In this document: positions 8,364 through 17,777 of the stretch, piece by piece | Numbering within the stretch: position 1 is the first letter of the stretch | Layout of the letters: each line of letters starts with the position of its first letter | Assembly (NCBI GenBank): GCA_022865885.1 | Contig: JALHSQ010000017.1 | Coordinates: forward strand, 54,517 to 118,516 | Reading direction: 5' to 3' | Origin: Candidatus Bathyarchaeota archaeon | GTDB lineage: Archaea > Thermoproteota > Bathyarchaeia > Bathyarchaeales > Bathycorpusculaceae | DNA length: 64,000 bases | The notes under the pieces: generated by a model | Databases searched by the model: none | What the model was told of the DNA's origin: nothing | The model's input: the letters and a program-made list of their open reading frames with translations, nothing else | Made by a program: the position numbers and the translations under genes

Positions 8364-10082
8364 TTGGTCTTTGTGAGGAAAGCGTTTTCTGTGACAATGC
8401 TGGCACTGCTGCTAGCCAGCATGCTAACGTTGGCGTTTAAGGTTCAGCCAATTGAAACTTCTGGAACCATCGTTGCCCAGGATAACTACGTGATTGATCC
8501 TACGATAGGATTGACAAAACAGGAGGTAAGTATGCTTTCTGGAGCACCCTCAACAGAATGGAACAAAACATACGGAGGATCAGCTGATGATAGTGCGAAT
8601 TCATTGGTTCAGACTGATGATGGTGGTTATGCATTGGCAGGCTACACGAGTTCCTTCGGAGTTGGTCGTCGGGACTTTTGGCTGGTTAAGACTGATTCTG
8701 CCGGCAGCATGCAGTGGAACAAGACTTACGGAGGGGCAGGCTTCGATGTGGCAAACTGTGTGGTTATGACTGCTGATGGAGGATACGCACTATCAGGCTA
8801 CACAAATTCCTCAGGTTCTGGCAGTCTTGACTTTTGGCTAGTTAAAACTGATGCTAGTGGTAACAAGCAATGGGATAAGACCTACGGTGGAACAAATGAT
8901 GATGCCGCGTCTTCCCTCGTTCGGACCGGCGATGGAGGATATGCATTGGCTGGTTGGACAACTTCCTTTGGTTCTGGGGGTCACGATGAGTGGCTCGTCA
9001 AAACTGACGCTAACGGTGAAATGCTGTGGAACAAAACCTGCGGAGGAGCAGGAGAAGATGGCGCTTTCTCTCTAGTTTATACAAGCGACGGAGGGTACGC
9101 AACGACTGGACAGACAAGTTCCTTCGGTTCTGGCGGCCTTGACTTTTGGCTTGTTAAGATTGCTGGTGCACCACCCCTCTACGACGCGTTGATTTACGCT
9201 GATGACTATAGTGCCTCGGGCAATTGTATCGCTGTTCATTTCGTGGTAAACGAAAACTACGCTACACAATACACTACTCCCTATGAACTAGGTCTGAGGG
9301 GGACCAATTCGCTCAGAGCCATCGACATGCAAGATGCAAAAGGCCATCCTTTCTGGAAATGGAGCACAGGCCAAACATCAACGTTGATACAAGTCAACGA
9401 ACCTGGAACGTACTGGATCCGTTACAGGGCCTCGCATGATGTTGCGCTGACCGACCTCAAATGCGCAAATGATTTCGTTGATTACGGCAAGAATCTCGTA
9501 GTCCAGATCTTCGGGGAGAACAGGGGAACTTGCCCCGAGAGCTTCCTTGTGGACGTAAAAGTCAATGGGAAACATAATCAATATGCAGCTCTAACCCTGC
9601 AACCAGATGAAAAGAACAGCGTGACAGTGTGTATCAGTACAATTGGATTGCCGACAGGACAAATTAATATTGGCGCCAAAGCCGTCTTGGCCACAGAGCT
9701 TTCAGTAGATTGGACCAACAACGAAGCCCCAACTCGCTCAATAACCGTGCGTGGAATTGGATACTGCATAATTGTAGCTGGCAAAAGATCCGACGGGCTC
9801 GCGCAAGACCTGATTGATAAGGACTGCAACTTGGCATATAAGACCCTTCGGAGTATCGGTTTTCAGAAGACTCAAATATATTATCTGAATCCTTCAGACC
9901 AATACATTGGCGGAGAAAATGTCGTTACTGCCTACTCCTCCTCAGCTAACTTACAATCCTCGATAACCTATGCAGCTTCACAGGTGAGTACCACCTGCCC
10001 TCTATACTTGTACATGAATGATCATGAGGTCAAAACGTCTTTAGTGTCAACGCAAATGATTACGTTTCTTCATCGACATTAG
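8364..10082 (+). CDS. exported repeat protein with C13-like peptidase domain, N-terminal part (frameshifted)
   Basis: Start is TTG after AGGTG. A signal peptide (about 1-33) is followed by four tandem repeats of about 52 residues (about 66-275), each with WNKTYGG, a DGGYAL strand and a DFWLVKTD strand, resembling propeller-type repeats. A CARDB-like segment follows, then the first half of a caspase-like fold up to YLYMNDH (about 550), which fits the catalytic His of peptidase family C13 (legumain). The frame then shifts at about 10026, where restoring one G in CATGAGG would give DHGG and reopen the downstream frame. Together with the next two pieces the gene would encode about 1,080 residues. 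Confidence 0.7.
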   Translation: MVFVRKAFSVTMLALLLASMLTLAFKVQPIETSGTIVAQDNYVIDPTIGLTKQEVSMLSGAPSTEWNKTYGGSADDSANSLVQTDDGGYALAGYTSSFGVGRRDFWLVKTDSAGSMQWNKTYGGAGFDVANCVVMTADGGYALSGYTNSSGSGSLDFWLVKTDASGNKQWDKTYGGTNDDAASSLVRTGDGGYALAGWTTSFGSGGHDEWLVKTDANGEMLWNKTCGGAGEDGAFSLVYTSDGGYATTGQTSSFGSGGLDFWLVKIAGAPPLYDALIYADDYSASGNCIAVHFVVNENYATQYTTPYELGLRGTNSLRAIDMQDAKGHPFWKWSTGQTSTLIQVNEPGTYWIRYRASHDVALTDLKCANDFVDYGKNLVVQIFGENRGTCPESFLVDVKVNGKHNQYAALTLQPDEKNSVTVCISTIGLPTGQINIGAKAVLATELSVDWTNNEAPTRSITVRGIGYCIIVAGKRSDGLAQDLIDKDCNLAYKTLRSIGFQKTQIYYLNPSDQYIGGENVVTAYSSSANLQSSITYAASQVSTTCPLYLYMNDHEVKTSLVSTQMITFLHRH

Positions 10083-10099
10083 CCACGTGGCTTGGACAA

Positions 10100-10354
10100 T
10101 TGGGTTCTTCCACGCATGCAACTATCGACGTAATATATCATGCTTGCGATAGCGGAAGTTTCGTACAGGACCTCAAACAAGTCGCCAACATAATGATAAC
10201 CTCATGCGACAAGAACGAAGATGCTTGGTGGTTGAGCGGAATCAACATTTTTGCAGATCCATTTTGGAACACCATAAGAATGGGAAATTCCGTGAAGGAT
10301 GCATTCGATAGGGCGTGTGATAACGCGCGCGCATCAGACACCCCTGTTGGATGA
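10100..10354 (+). pseudogene. C13-like peptidase gene, middle fragment (-1 frame)
   Basis: This frame continues the peptidase domain of the upstream piece. It contains YHACDSGSF, which matches the catalytic Cys region of C13 peptidases (Cys preceded by an acidic/Ala turn and followed by SGS). Coding sense in this frame starts near 10027. It runs to about 10335, where the four-C run in GACACCCCTG suggests one extra base and the frame returns to that of the N-terminal piece. The ATG at 10100 is probably not a real start. The two opposite one-base changes compensate each other. Confidence 0.6.
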
Positions 10355-11624
10355 CAATAATGACGGTACGGGTCATACTGGGCCGTTGCCTAATGGTGGG
10401 GATGGCACACGGGCAGAAGCCACCTACATTGGACACTGCGAATGGGTGTACCCTTGGATCTCCCAGTCAATTGCAGCCCAGTGCCATGCATGGCCTCCGC
10501 CAAGCAGCACAATGCTCTGGGTGAAAGTGGAAAATGATTCAAGCTTAGCCAGTGTCAAGGCCCTGATGGTTCCTCCAGATCTGTCTTTCCCTTCGGAAGG
10601 CTTCTTGTTGAACTTGGAGGAATTCGAAATGTTTGACTACGATCACGATGGCAACTACACGGTAACGATCCCTTCAGCGAACTTCACAAATCACGCTACT
10701 GGTACCAGCAACTTCACTTTCATAATCGTAGCAACAGAGTTGAACGGAATGAACTCATTTCCTTGCGTAGCCAGTGTGGAATTTACAGAGACAGGCCAGC
10801 CTCCAACTGACAGTGTTTCACCTTCAGTCTATGTCTATCGACCACTAGACGAAGCATCTGCCCGCGGAACAATCGTCATCAATGGAACTATGCAGGACGA
10901 GGTCTGCCTTCAGAAAGCTGAATTGTATGTTGACGGTTATCTTTCTCAGAGCTCGAATCTGCCGCCTTCCTCAAGCTCCTACTTTCAATTTGCATTAGAC
11001 ACGTCGACACTTACAAACGGGCACCATAACATAACGGTAAATGCCTATGATACATCAAACAACTACTCCAACGACACCATAGAGATATGGGTCTTGAATA
11101 ATGTACACGATCTTGCAATGGTCTATCTTAACATGTCCAGAACCATAATCGCCAAAGGCACGACATTGAACATCGAAGCAATCATAGTTAACCAAGGAAC
11201 CTATACTGAAAATGCAACTGTGGCTTTCCAACTGAACTCCACCGTGGTCGAAACAAGAACGGTGGAGAACATGGAGGTTAATGGGGTTATTGACTTCATA
11301 GTTAGCTGGAACACATCGGAAGCCAGTTATGATAACTACAATATGACAATAGGAGTCAGTACCGTGCCCAATGAAACAGACACCGAAAACAACGCCTGCG
11401 TTCTTTCATTGTACATTAGCATCATTGGCGATTTGACTGGTCCCACTCCTTTTGTTCCAGATGGCAAAGTGGATGTCAGAGACGTGGCCACTGTTGCAAG
11501 GCTTTTCGGAGCCAACTATCCAAACCCTCTGTATAACCCTAACTGCGACATCAACGATGATCTCAAGATAGACGTAAGAGACGTTGCCACAGTATCCAGA
11601 CACTTCGGAGACCACTATCCATAA
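10299..11624 (+). CDS. C13-like peptidase gene, C-terminal part with CARDB and dockerin-like domain
   Basis: Sense coding resumes near 10336, so the first dozen residues from ATG 10299 are probably out of frame. The segment finishes the peptidase domain, followed by an Ig-like domain (about 180-265), a CARDB adhesion domain (about 265-370) and a C-terminal dockerin-like pair. The dockerin halves are DGKVDVRDVATVARLFG and DLKIDVRDVATVSRHFG, each a calcium-loop-helix. The same dockerin style ends the minus-strand proteins nearby, so this belongs to the same surface-protein set. Confidence 0.7.
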   Translation: MHSIGRVITRAHQTPLLDDNNDGTGHTGPLPNGGDGTRAEATYIGHCEWVYPWISQSIAAQCHAWPPPSSTMLWVKVENDSSLASVKALMVPPDLSFPSEGFLLNLEEFEMFDYDHDGNYTVTIPSANFTNHATGTSNFTFIIVATELNGMNSFPCVASVEFTETGQPPTDSVSPSVYVYRPLDEASARGTIVINGTMQDEVCLQKAELYVDGYLSQSSNLPPSSSSYFQFALDTSTLTNGHHNITVNAYDTSNNYSNDTIEIWVLNNVHDLAMVYLNMSRTIIAKGTTLNIEAIIVNQGTYTENATVAFQLNSTVVETRTVENMEVNGVIDFIVSWNTSEASYDNYNMTIGVSTVPNETDTENNACVLSLYISIIGDLTGPTPFVPDGKVDVRDVATVARLFGANYPNPLYNPNCDINDDLKIDVRDVATVSRHFGDHYP

Positions 11625-11661
11625 TGCTCCCTTCTCAGGTTCAAGTTGCTTGCCCTGACCT

Positions 11662-11826
11662 TCAAGCTAGTTTTCCGCCGCACTTGGAACACGTGTGATG
11701 CACAGGGGTTTTCTTCCATAAACAGAAAGGGCATGTACAGGCTTTGCAGCGTTGACATCGATAATACATGCCACTTAGTATCATTCTACAAACTATGCAG
11801 CGTTCACGCAGAGAATCGTCAGACAT
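11662..11826 (-). CDS. 54-residue nine-cysteine zinc-binding protein
   Basis: ATG at 11826 lies 6 bp after the stop of the winged-helix regulator gene, whose 3' end supplies GGGAG and GTGA stretches. The frame encodes 54 residues with cysteines at 10, 13, 24, 27, 30, 32, 35, 46 and 49, plus HH at 43-44. The layout CxxC-x10-CxxCxxCxCxxC-x10-CxxC can hold two, perhaps three, zinc ions in a treble-ribbon arrangement. No other domain fits in so short a chain. The coupling to a regulator suggests a metal-sensing, chaperone or co-regulator role, which is inference. Confidence 0.65.
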   Translation of the reverse strand: MSDDSLRERCIVCRMILSGMYYRCQRCKACTCPFCLWKKTPVHHTCSKCGGKLA

Positions 11827-11832
11827 TCTGAT

Positions 11833-12135
11833 TCACGTCTCCCAAGCTGCTAACAACTCGAGAACCGCTCTGGCTCTGGGTGACTCGTTGAACCTGTAGA
11901 TTCGACTCCTTTTCCCGAACTTCGTGTGTGTCAGGACGCCTTGCTCCTCCAGAATCCTCAAGTGAAAATCAGCGTACCCGTAGCTCGATCGGAGCTGCCT
12001 GGCGACGGCGGAAGTGTCAAGCTGCCCCAACCGCTTCAAAGCCAAGAGTATCTTCATTCTGGACTTGGAGCAGAAGAAATCCTCAAAGCTCATGGATCGC
12101 TTTTTCGTGATCGTTTGAAGCGTCAACGTGTTCAC
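11833..12135 (-). CDS. winged-helix transcriptional regulator (ArsR-like)
   Basis: The 100-residue protein has a helix-turn-helix (about 40-65, LDTSAVARQLRSSYGYADFH) and a wing with KFGKRSRIYRF (about 72-85). This is the usual compact ArsR-type wHTH. GTG at 12135 is the longest start; ATG at 12093 would remove 14 residues. It is followed after 6 bp by the nine-cysteine protein and is therefore probably transcribed with it. Its target may include the flanking exported-protein genes; only position supports that. Confidence 0.8.
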   Translation of the reverse strand: MNTLTLQTITKKRSMSFEDFFCSKSRMKILLALKRLGQLDTSAVARQLRSSYGYADFHLRILEEQGVLTHTKFGKRSRIYRFNESPRARAVLELLAAWET

Positions 12136-12263
12136 TTTCTGTTCTTTGGAGAGTGCTTGACGAGTCTTCCCTCACAGTTCCTTGGCCTTGGAGTGTTTGG
12201 GGAAAGGTTCCCGAAGCCCGGCCTCTGAGGGCAAGGTTCGCCAAGCCTCAGAACGCTTGACAT
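12132..12263 (-). CDS. possible 43-residue leader ORF upstream of the wHTH gene
   Basis: An ATG frame rich in Pro and Arg ends with TGA overlapping the GTG start of the regulator (GTGA). That overlap would allow translational coupling and a leader-type control. The ATG sits inside the loop of the inverted repeat at 12247-12290. There is no motif and no clear SD. It may be chance. Confidence 0.2.
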   Translation of the reverse strand: MSSVLRLGEPCPQRPGFGNLSPNTPRPRNCEGRLVKHSPKNRK

Positions 12264-12290
12264 GTTTTCAGGGTAAAAAGGCGTTCTGAG
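12247..12290. repeat. perfect 10-bp inverted repeat upstream of the wHTH gene
   Basis: CTCAGAACGC (12247-12256) pairs perfectly with GCGTTCTGAG (12281-12290) around a 24-nt spacer. Just beside it lies an imperfect direct repeat containing AAGGTT and AAGCC twice (about 12204-12247). As DNA it could be an operator for the regulator; as RNA, a hairpin. Confidence 0.5.
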
Positions 12291-12352
12291 AAACGACGTT
12301 TGCCTAGAGTGGAGAGTTGGGTTAAAATGAACTGGAACTCGCAGAAATCAGG

Positions 12353-14713
12353 CTAAGGGTAGTGTTCTCCAAAGTGTCTTGAAACTGTCGCTACATCTTT
12401 GACGTCAACTTTGCCATCTTCAACAATGTCCACGCACGCTGGATGAGGGCAAGCCCTGCATGGGATCCGGTGCCAATATTGACCGTATTTTGGATCGGCG
12501 GGGTCAGACACACGCATTGAAGCATAGGCTCGGCTTACCAACGCAACGTCTTTGACGTCAACTTTCCAATCAAGATTGACATCCCCTAAAGGACCAAGGT
12601 ATACTACACCGCCAGCGAAGACATTGTCCGTCGTGTCTGTCTCGCCTTGAACTGCCTCAGCCACGCATTCGATGATGTAGTTGCCTTTGAGCCAGCCAGT
12701 CGCATTCCAATTGAAAAAAATGGTTGCTGAAGCCCCGCTTTCTAAGGTAATGCTTTGTAGACCTATTAACGTGGAGTTAGCGAGAACACTTACGTTAAAG
12801 GTCTCAGTGTAGCTTCCGTAATTCTTCGCGACAACATCTATGTTAAGCATCTGGATTGTTGCAGACCTGATGGCTACGTCGTGTTCAGTAGATATGACTG
12901 TGACAGTCTCAGATGCCGCTTTATAGTTATTCGTCACATTTGCTTCGAGAGGAACACTATCTGCTCTGACAGATATGGCATACTCGCCTTTCACTGCTTC
13001 ACTCGTGTTCCAACCAAAGGTCAGGATTCTGGATTCGTCGCTCAGGAGAGAGAAATCCACGAGCTTGTCAATGATCGCATTGTTAGCGTATGCTGTGACA
13101 TTGAAGGTCTCGGTGAAATTTCCTAGATTTGCTATCGTTGCGTTCACGGTCAAGGAATTGCCCCGACCCACCACGCTTTTTTCGATGGAAACGTCGAGAA
13201 CCCCGATTTCATGTCCTATCTTCGCGAAGGTGTTCGGCAAATATCTCCTGTTTGTTGGAAGATCCTGCAGTTTGGAAACGTTGAGAATAGTATCCCAATC
13301 ATGTGAGAAACCTATTTCGTAGACTCCGCTTTCTGGGAAGATGCAGTACACAGGCGAGTTTCCGTAAGTGAATTCCATTGTTCCCTTGCCGGTTACTGCG
13401 ATTCGGAGCGTATCGTTAACTACATCGACTCGAAAAAGCTCAGGATCAACATCAAAATTATACTCGTAATGGTACTCCTCCAGTGGCAGGGCCATGGTTG
13501 TGTTGATAGGGGCTATTCCCATCAAGGACTGCAAAACCAATGACACGACTGTTGCGTCAGAAGTGACGTTCAGATCGCTACTGGCCATCTTAAACATCTT
13601 GGTTGAATTGTCATACAACATAGCGTTGGGACTGTAGAGGAGTTTCCACGCTGGCTCATACGTAGCTGAACCTAACAACATGCTTCTGAGACTAGTCTGG
13701 CAATCTGGGCTAAGCATATCGTAGAAACCCAGCATGACAAACCATGCTCCCAAGGTGTTCTGCAGTCGCCTTTGCGGGTTTGACGGGTTCATGTGAAGCA
13801 CTACATACGCTTCAGTGGATCCGACCAGCCATTGGGGGCTGTCCCATCCTTGGTTAAGGAACCTCGTTTCAGTGTCTGTGACTAGCCTTGAAATGTTCTC
13901 TATGAATTGATCGCGACAGTACAGTAAGGAGAATATCTTGGCGAAATATGCAGATTCACATTCATAGCCTGCCCACGTTCGACGATAATCGTAATGTTGC
14001 GTAGTTTCATTCCAATGGTTACAGTTAACATAATTCCAGACGTCGATCGAAGCGCTCAGAGCGTCCTCGACCCCGAGTTCATGGAAAATCAAGTAGGCAC
14101 TCGCAGTCTGGGCATTCTCATCATAAAACCGATCTGCAAAATTCCAGCAGCCCCCATTAGCGTAAGTTCCAAGCGACGAAAGGTGGTTAGTGGCATTTGC
14201 CGACATCGCGTTTTTCATGAAAAGGTAGGCATTTGTCTTGTTCCACCTATCAGTCGCAAAGCCATATTTCTCTGAGTAATAAAAAGTGGAGTAGAGAACG
14301 TCTCTATCGTAAATGAGAAACATTGGTTTGCCTGAGTTGTTGTATGTCTCAGGGAGTTGGCCACATTTTGGTGTGTTTTGCAGCGCATTCCTTATTGCTT
14401 GCTCTCTCTCTATGCCTAGCTTCTGGAGTCTGGCACTCCATCTCAAAACGTTTACCCAGTCAGATGCATTAGCGAAGAGATCAACCTGATTTTCCAAATC
14501 CGATTCGGTCTGTTTGTTGAAGAGTAAACCATAGTAGTTCGCTGTCCAATTGATCATAGAAGAGTTCAAATAGGATCTGATGGAGTCTATTAAAGTACCC
14601 TCGGCACCATCACCTGCAAATCCCGCTTTGACTCCAGAAACGCCAGAAGTATGCGCCAATACATTGATCAAGATCAAAACGAGCAATGCCAGTGTGACTT
14701 TGTCTCTTATCAT
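12353..14713 (-). CDS. exported alpha-helical protein with two CARDB domains and dockerin-like C-terminus
   Basis: The 786-residue precursor starts at ATG 14713 after GGAG and has a signal peptide (about 1-28). Residues about 35-420 are Trp/Tyr/Asn-rich and helical, like an alpha/alpha-toroid of a glycan-active enzyme, but no catalytic pair can be named. A short beta domain and two CARDB domains (about 500-595 and 605-700) follow. The C-terminus is dockerin-like: the first half WKVDVKDVALVSRAYA, a Cys-containing insert of about 35 residues, and the second half DGKVDVKDVATVSRHFG. Many N-x-S/T sites fit an N-glycosylated surface protein. Confidence 0.75.
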   Translation of the reverse strand: MIRDKVTLALLVLILINVLAHTSGVSGVKAGFAGDGAEGTLIDSIRSYLNSSMINWTANYYGLLFNKQTESDLENQVDLFANASDWVNVLRWSARLQKLGIEREQAIRNALQNTPKCGQLPETYNNSGKPMFLIYDRDVLYSTFYYSEKYGFATDRWNKTNAYLFMKNAMSANATNHLSSLGTYANGGCWNFADRFYDENAQTASAYLIFHELGVEDALSASIDVWNYVNCNHWNETTQHYDYRRTWAGYECESAYFAKIFSLLYCRDQFIENISRLVTDTETRFLNQGWDSPQWLVGSTEAYVVLHMNPSNPQRRLQNTLGAWFVMLGFYDMLSPDCQTSLRSMLLGSATYEPAWKLLYSPNAMLYDNSTKMFKMASSDLNVTSDATVVSLVLQSLMGIAPINTTMALPLEEYHYEYNFDVDPELFRVDVVNDTLRIAVTGKGTMEFTYGNSPVYCIFPESGVYEIGFSHDWDTILNVSKLQDLPTNRRYLPNTFAKIGHEIGVLDVSIEKSVVGRGNSLTVNATIANLGNFTETFNVTAYANNAIIDKLVDFSLLSDESRILTFGWNTSEAVKGEYAISVRADSVPLEANVTNNYKAASETVTVISTEHDVAIRSATIQMLNIDVVAKNYGSYTETFNVSVLANSTLIGLQSITLESGASATIFFNWNATGWLKGNYIIECVAEAVQGETDTTDNVFAGGVVYLGPLGDVNLDWKVDVKDVALVSRAYASMRVSDPADPKYGQYWHRIPCRACPHPACVDIVEDGKVDVKDVATVSRHFGEHYP

Positions 14714-15280
14714 CCCCCTTTCTCCAAAACCCTAATGGTTACATCGATTGATATTCGTTATGGAGGGATCCTCTATAACCTTCTTATCATACCCCTAGTA
14801 GTTGCACCGTGATAGTGTCTCAAGGCTCCCCTAAGGATGTTTTGTTTTCCCGGCCAATAGAATTAGAGCATTGCATGGTTCTAGAGAATTTCGTCAATCC
14901 ATTTTCTGTTTTGAATATGACCGCAACACATGCGTTGCGAAAGTATCGTTGATCATGCTGCGCGGTATACCTGCTGAAGAGAGTTGACACAAGCGGTGCT
15001 TCCTATGGCGGCATGGGCGCTCGGCATCAGTCCAGACGATCGATCAAATAGGGTGTGGGATTCTATAAACCTCTTAAATATCACTTCCGTTAATCTTCTA
15101 ACGATATTTAACTGGACTGTTATGGCTGTGGGGTTTGAAACACGCGCTGGCCCACGCGGTTAGTGAATTGATCTCGACTTGCTTTGGTCCCGCTTCATGA
15201 ATTTTCAAGCAACCCGAAGCCTAAGGGTTTGGGCTATGGCGGAAAACCGAAGAAAACAAACAACTTTAGGGAAAGCAGAG
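14714..15280. other. 567-bp intergenic region with promoter and inverted repeat
   Basis: No convincing gene was seen. The left end holds the promoter-proximal element of the minus-strand gene (14734-14764). An 8-bp perfect inverted repeat, TAAATATC (15075-15082) and GATATTTA (15103-15110), with a 20-nt spacer may be a regulator site. A 52-codon frame on the plus strand (15005-15163, ATG after GCGGTG) is open but has no recognisable features. The region is less coding-like than its surroundings. Confidence 0.4.
14734..14764 (-). promoter_or_regulatory. promoter-proximal element shared with 17778-17808
   Basis: This 31-bp block is 26/31 identical to the one at 17778-17808, and both end 20-21 bp before the start codon of a dockerin-protein gene on the minus strand. 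In coding orientation it begins TCCATAA and contains ATATC. Since the signal-peptide coding regions beyond it differ, the conservation points to a common promoter or regulator site. Confidence 0.55.
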
Positions 15281-17758
15281 TTATGGATAGTGTTTTCCGA
15301 ATTGTCTAGCTGCTGCGGCCACGTCCATGACGTCGATTTTCCCGTCATCGTTCAAGTCTGCATTAGGATTCCATAAGGAATCACGGAAACCTATGCCGAA
15401 TCTCCTTGCAACGTAAGCTATATCCTTCACGTCAACTTTGCCGTCACCGTTTACGTCTCCCGGAATACCAACATACACGACGCCGTTGGTCTTGATGTTA
15501 TCGGTTAGGTCAAACTCCCCTGAGACGTTGCTTGCGACTGCGCTGATTGTATAATTGCCATACGCGAGACCTGCCGTGTCCCATCTCAAGCTGAGAATAG
15601 TCGAGTTTCCAGCTGCAAGCGCCACGTTCTCGAATGTTCCGATTATGCTTTCATTGGCATATACTGTCACATTGAAAACCTCGGCGCTAGCCCCATAGTT
15701 CATAACGAACGTGTCCACGCTCATCGAGTAGTTTAATCCGACAACAGTCTTCAAAGGCACAACCACATCAAACGCGTACACTCTACCGACATAGGTGACT
15801 CCGACGCCATGATCATCCCAAGGATAAGGCTTCATCAGCGGGTAATTATCCCAGTTTGCCAAGTCTACCTCGTATACCGTATCTCCTATGCCGTCGCTGC
15901 CGGTTTCATTCTGAAAAGCTCCTCTGAAAACGTCCCTGCCGGGATAGTCACTCCAACAGTTTCCGCCCGAAGGATAGCCGCTGTTCCATGTGACTGTGGA
16001 GTTGATCGTATAGGCTTGGAGTGTGTTGTTGATGAAGTTGTTGTTTACGACTGAACTGTCTGTTGAATTGACAAAGCGCACGCCACCAGCATTTTCGGAA
16101 ACATCGTTTTGGGTTATGTTGATTGCTGAGGCATATTCTATGGATAAGCCGCAACCGCTACCCTTAACGCTGTTTTCTAAAACTTGGCAGTTTGTAGTGT
16201 TCCAAATGGAAATGGCGTCGTAGCTACCTGTCATGTTATTCTGTAAAATGTCAATATGTGAAGACCAATCGACTCTTATGCCGATTTGGATGTTTGCTGC
16301 TATTCTGTTATAGACTATGGTGTCGTTCGAAGAACGGCCAACGTATATGCCTTCGAGGTTTTCGGCGATGTAGTTGTATGAGATCGTGGTATTGTCTGAG
16401 AGGTCTCCGGTTCTGATGCCGTCCCCGCTGTTATGAGTTATGTTGTTTCTTGTTACGATGCTGTGACATGAATATGGATAGATCATCATGCCCCAACCGT
16501 TCTCAGTTATGTTGTTTTCACTAACTCTGCTGTAGCTGGAGTTCCAGAGATAGATTCCGTACTCAAACGACTTGATCGTCGCGTTCTCGATCGTGACATT
16601 GCTTCTTCCAGAAAGGCTTACCCCTACTCCGTTTCCTCCTCCTTCAAGAGTGTAGCCTGCCCCTTCTAGCGTCATGTTGTCTCTCTCAACGACGATGCCC
16701 CAAGCAGCACTTGAGATGTCACCAGTCAACGTGTAGATGTCTCCCATTCGTCCTATTGGTGCACCTGATGGGTCAACGCTTCCATCAGCTCTAATGTAGA
16801 TAGTCTGATTCTCGAATGGAACGTAAGTCCTCATCAAAGGATAGTTATCCTGATTATTTGCATCGATGACGTAGGGTGAATCTGCGATATTGTCGCTGCC
16901 AGTTTCATTCTGGAAGGGACCACTGTACAGGTCTATACTATTGTAGTCGCTCCAGCAATTGCCGCCAGAAGGATAACCATCATCCCAAACATTGAAACAA
17001 TCCGGATAAGAATAGGCATTATTCCCGTTTCCTATGAAGTTGTTATGAAAGATCATGTTATATGAACACTCTTGGAGTTGGATACCGTTCCCGTTGTTTG
17101 CTATGTTGTTCCCAATTATGGAGTTGTCTGACGAAGAGGATGCAATACCGGCTGCGCTGTATCCAGTTATGTTATTCCCAGAAACATCGTTATTAGGAGA
17201 ATAAGCAAGAGTTATGCCAACCCCTCCGAATGTCATGTTGTTTCCAGAAATCCTATTGTTGGAGGACAATTGAACATTGATGCCCGACATGCTGCTTTCT
17301 ATCATATTTCCTTGTATGTCGTTGAACGATGATCCGTCAAGATAGATGTTGCCCCAGTTTTCTACTAGATTGTTATCGTAGATGCGGATTTCATAAGAAG
17401 AAGCAAGATCTATGCCTCGATCAAAAAGCTGGATGCTCGTATTCTTAATCGTGACATTATTCACATTAGTTAACGTGAAACCATTTCCTCTGTAGCTTGC
17501 CCCATGTAGCAAGCATCCTTTTCCGTCGATTACTATGTTGTTTCTCTGAACTATGATTCCATCTGTGTCGCTTGTAATGTCACCAGTTAGAGTGTAATAG
17601 TCTCCGTCTTGGTAGATTGGTGCCGTTAGAGGGTCTATGCTTCCGTCAGCCCTAATGTATATTGCTCCGCTTGCCTTGACGCTCTGAAGATCAAACGAGA
17701 GCATTAACATGCTCACAAGAAGCAGAACAAACATGAAAACAGATAATGCCTTTTTCAC
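15281..17758 (-). CDS. exported NosD-like beta-helix protein with CARDB and dockerin-like domains
   Basis: The 825-residue precursor starts at GTG 17758 after GGGGAAG and has a signal peptide (about 1-30). Two right-handed beta-helix units follow (about 33-310 and 318-640). Each begins with IYIRADGS and ends with a GYPSGGNCWSDY block, so the unit was duplicated in tandem. The repeats follow the NosD/PbH1 pattern with NN-rich turns. A CARDB domain (about 660-755) and a dockerin-like pair (GDVNGDGKVDVKDIAYVARR and DLNDDGKIDVMDVAAAARQF) close the protein. It is probably a carbohydrate- or surface-binding exoprotein; no catalytic residues can be assigned. Confidence 0.8.
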   Translation of the reverse strand: MKKALSVFMFVLLLVSMLMLSFDLQSVKASGAIYIRADGSIDPLTAPIYQDGDYYTLTGDITSDTDGIIVQRNNIVIDGKGCLLHGASYRGNGFTLTNVNNVTIKNTSIQLFDRGIDLASSYEIRIYDNNLVENWGNIYLDGSSFNDIQGNMIESSMSGINVQLSSNNRISGNNMTFGGVGITLAYSPNNDVSGNNITGYSAAGIASSSSDNSIIGNNIANNGNGIQLQECSYNMIFHNNFIGNGNNAYSYPDCFNVWDDGYPSGGNCWSDYNSIDLYSGPFQNETGSDNIADSPYVIDANNQDNYPLMRTYVPFENQTIYIRADGSVDPSGAPIGRMGDIYTLTGDISSAAWGIVVERDNMTLEGAGYTLEGGGNGVGVSLSGRSNVTIENATIKSFEYGIYLWNSSYSRVSENNITENGWGMMIYPYSCHSIVTRNNITHNSGDGIRTGDLSDNTTISYNYIAENLEGIYVGRSSNDTIVYNRIAANIQIGIRVDWSSHIDILQNNMTGSYDAISIWNTTNCQVLENSVKGSGCGLSIEYASAINITQNDVSENAGGVRFVNSTDSSVVNNNFINNTLQAYTINSTVTWNSGYPSGGNCWSDYPGRDVFRGAFQNETGSDGIGDTVYEVDLANWDNYPLMKPYPWDDHGVGVTYVGRVYAFDVVVPLKTVVGLNYSMSVDTFVMNYGASAEVFNVTVYANESIIGTFENVALAAGNSTILSLRWDTAGLAYGNYTISAVASNVSGEFDLTDNIKTNGVVYVGIPGDVNGDGKVDVKDIAYVARRFGIGFRDSLWNPNADLNDDGKIDVMDVAAAARQFGKHYP

Positions 17759-17777
17759 CTCAGCTTCCCCAAGCTAG

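Noticed and set aside
11646..11831. 61-codon plus-strand ORF
   Set aside because: Antisense to the nine-cysteine protein, whose Cys pattern and position are far more convincing.
15005..15163. 52-codon plus-strand frame with an SD-like GCGGTG
   Set aside because: No recognisable composition or motif, and a frame of this length without stops is not rare by chance.
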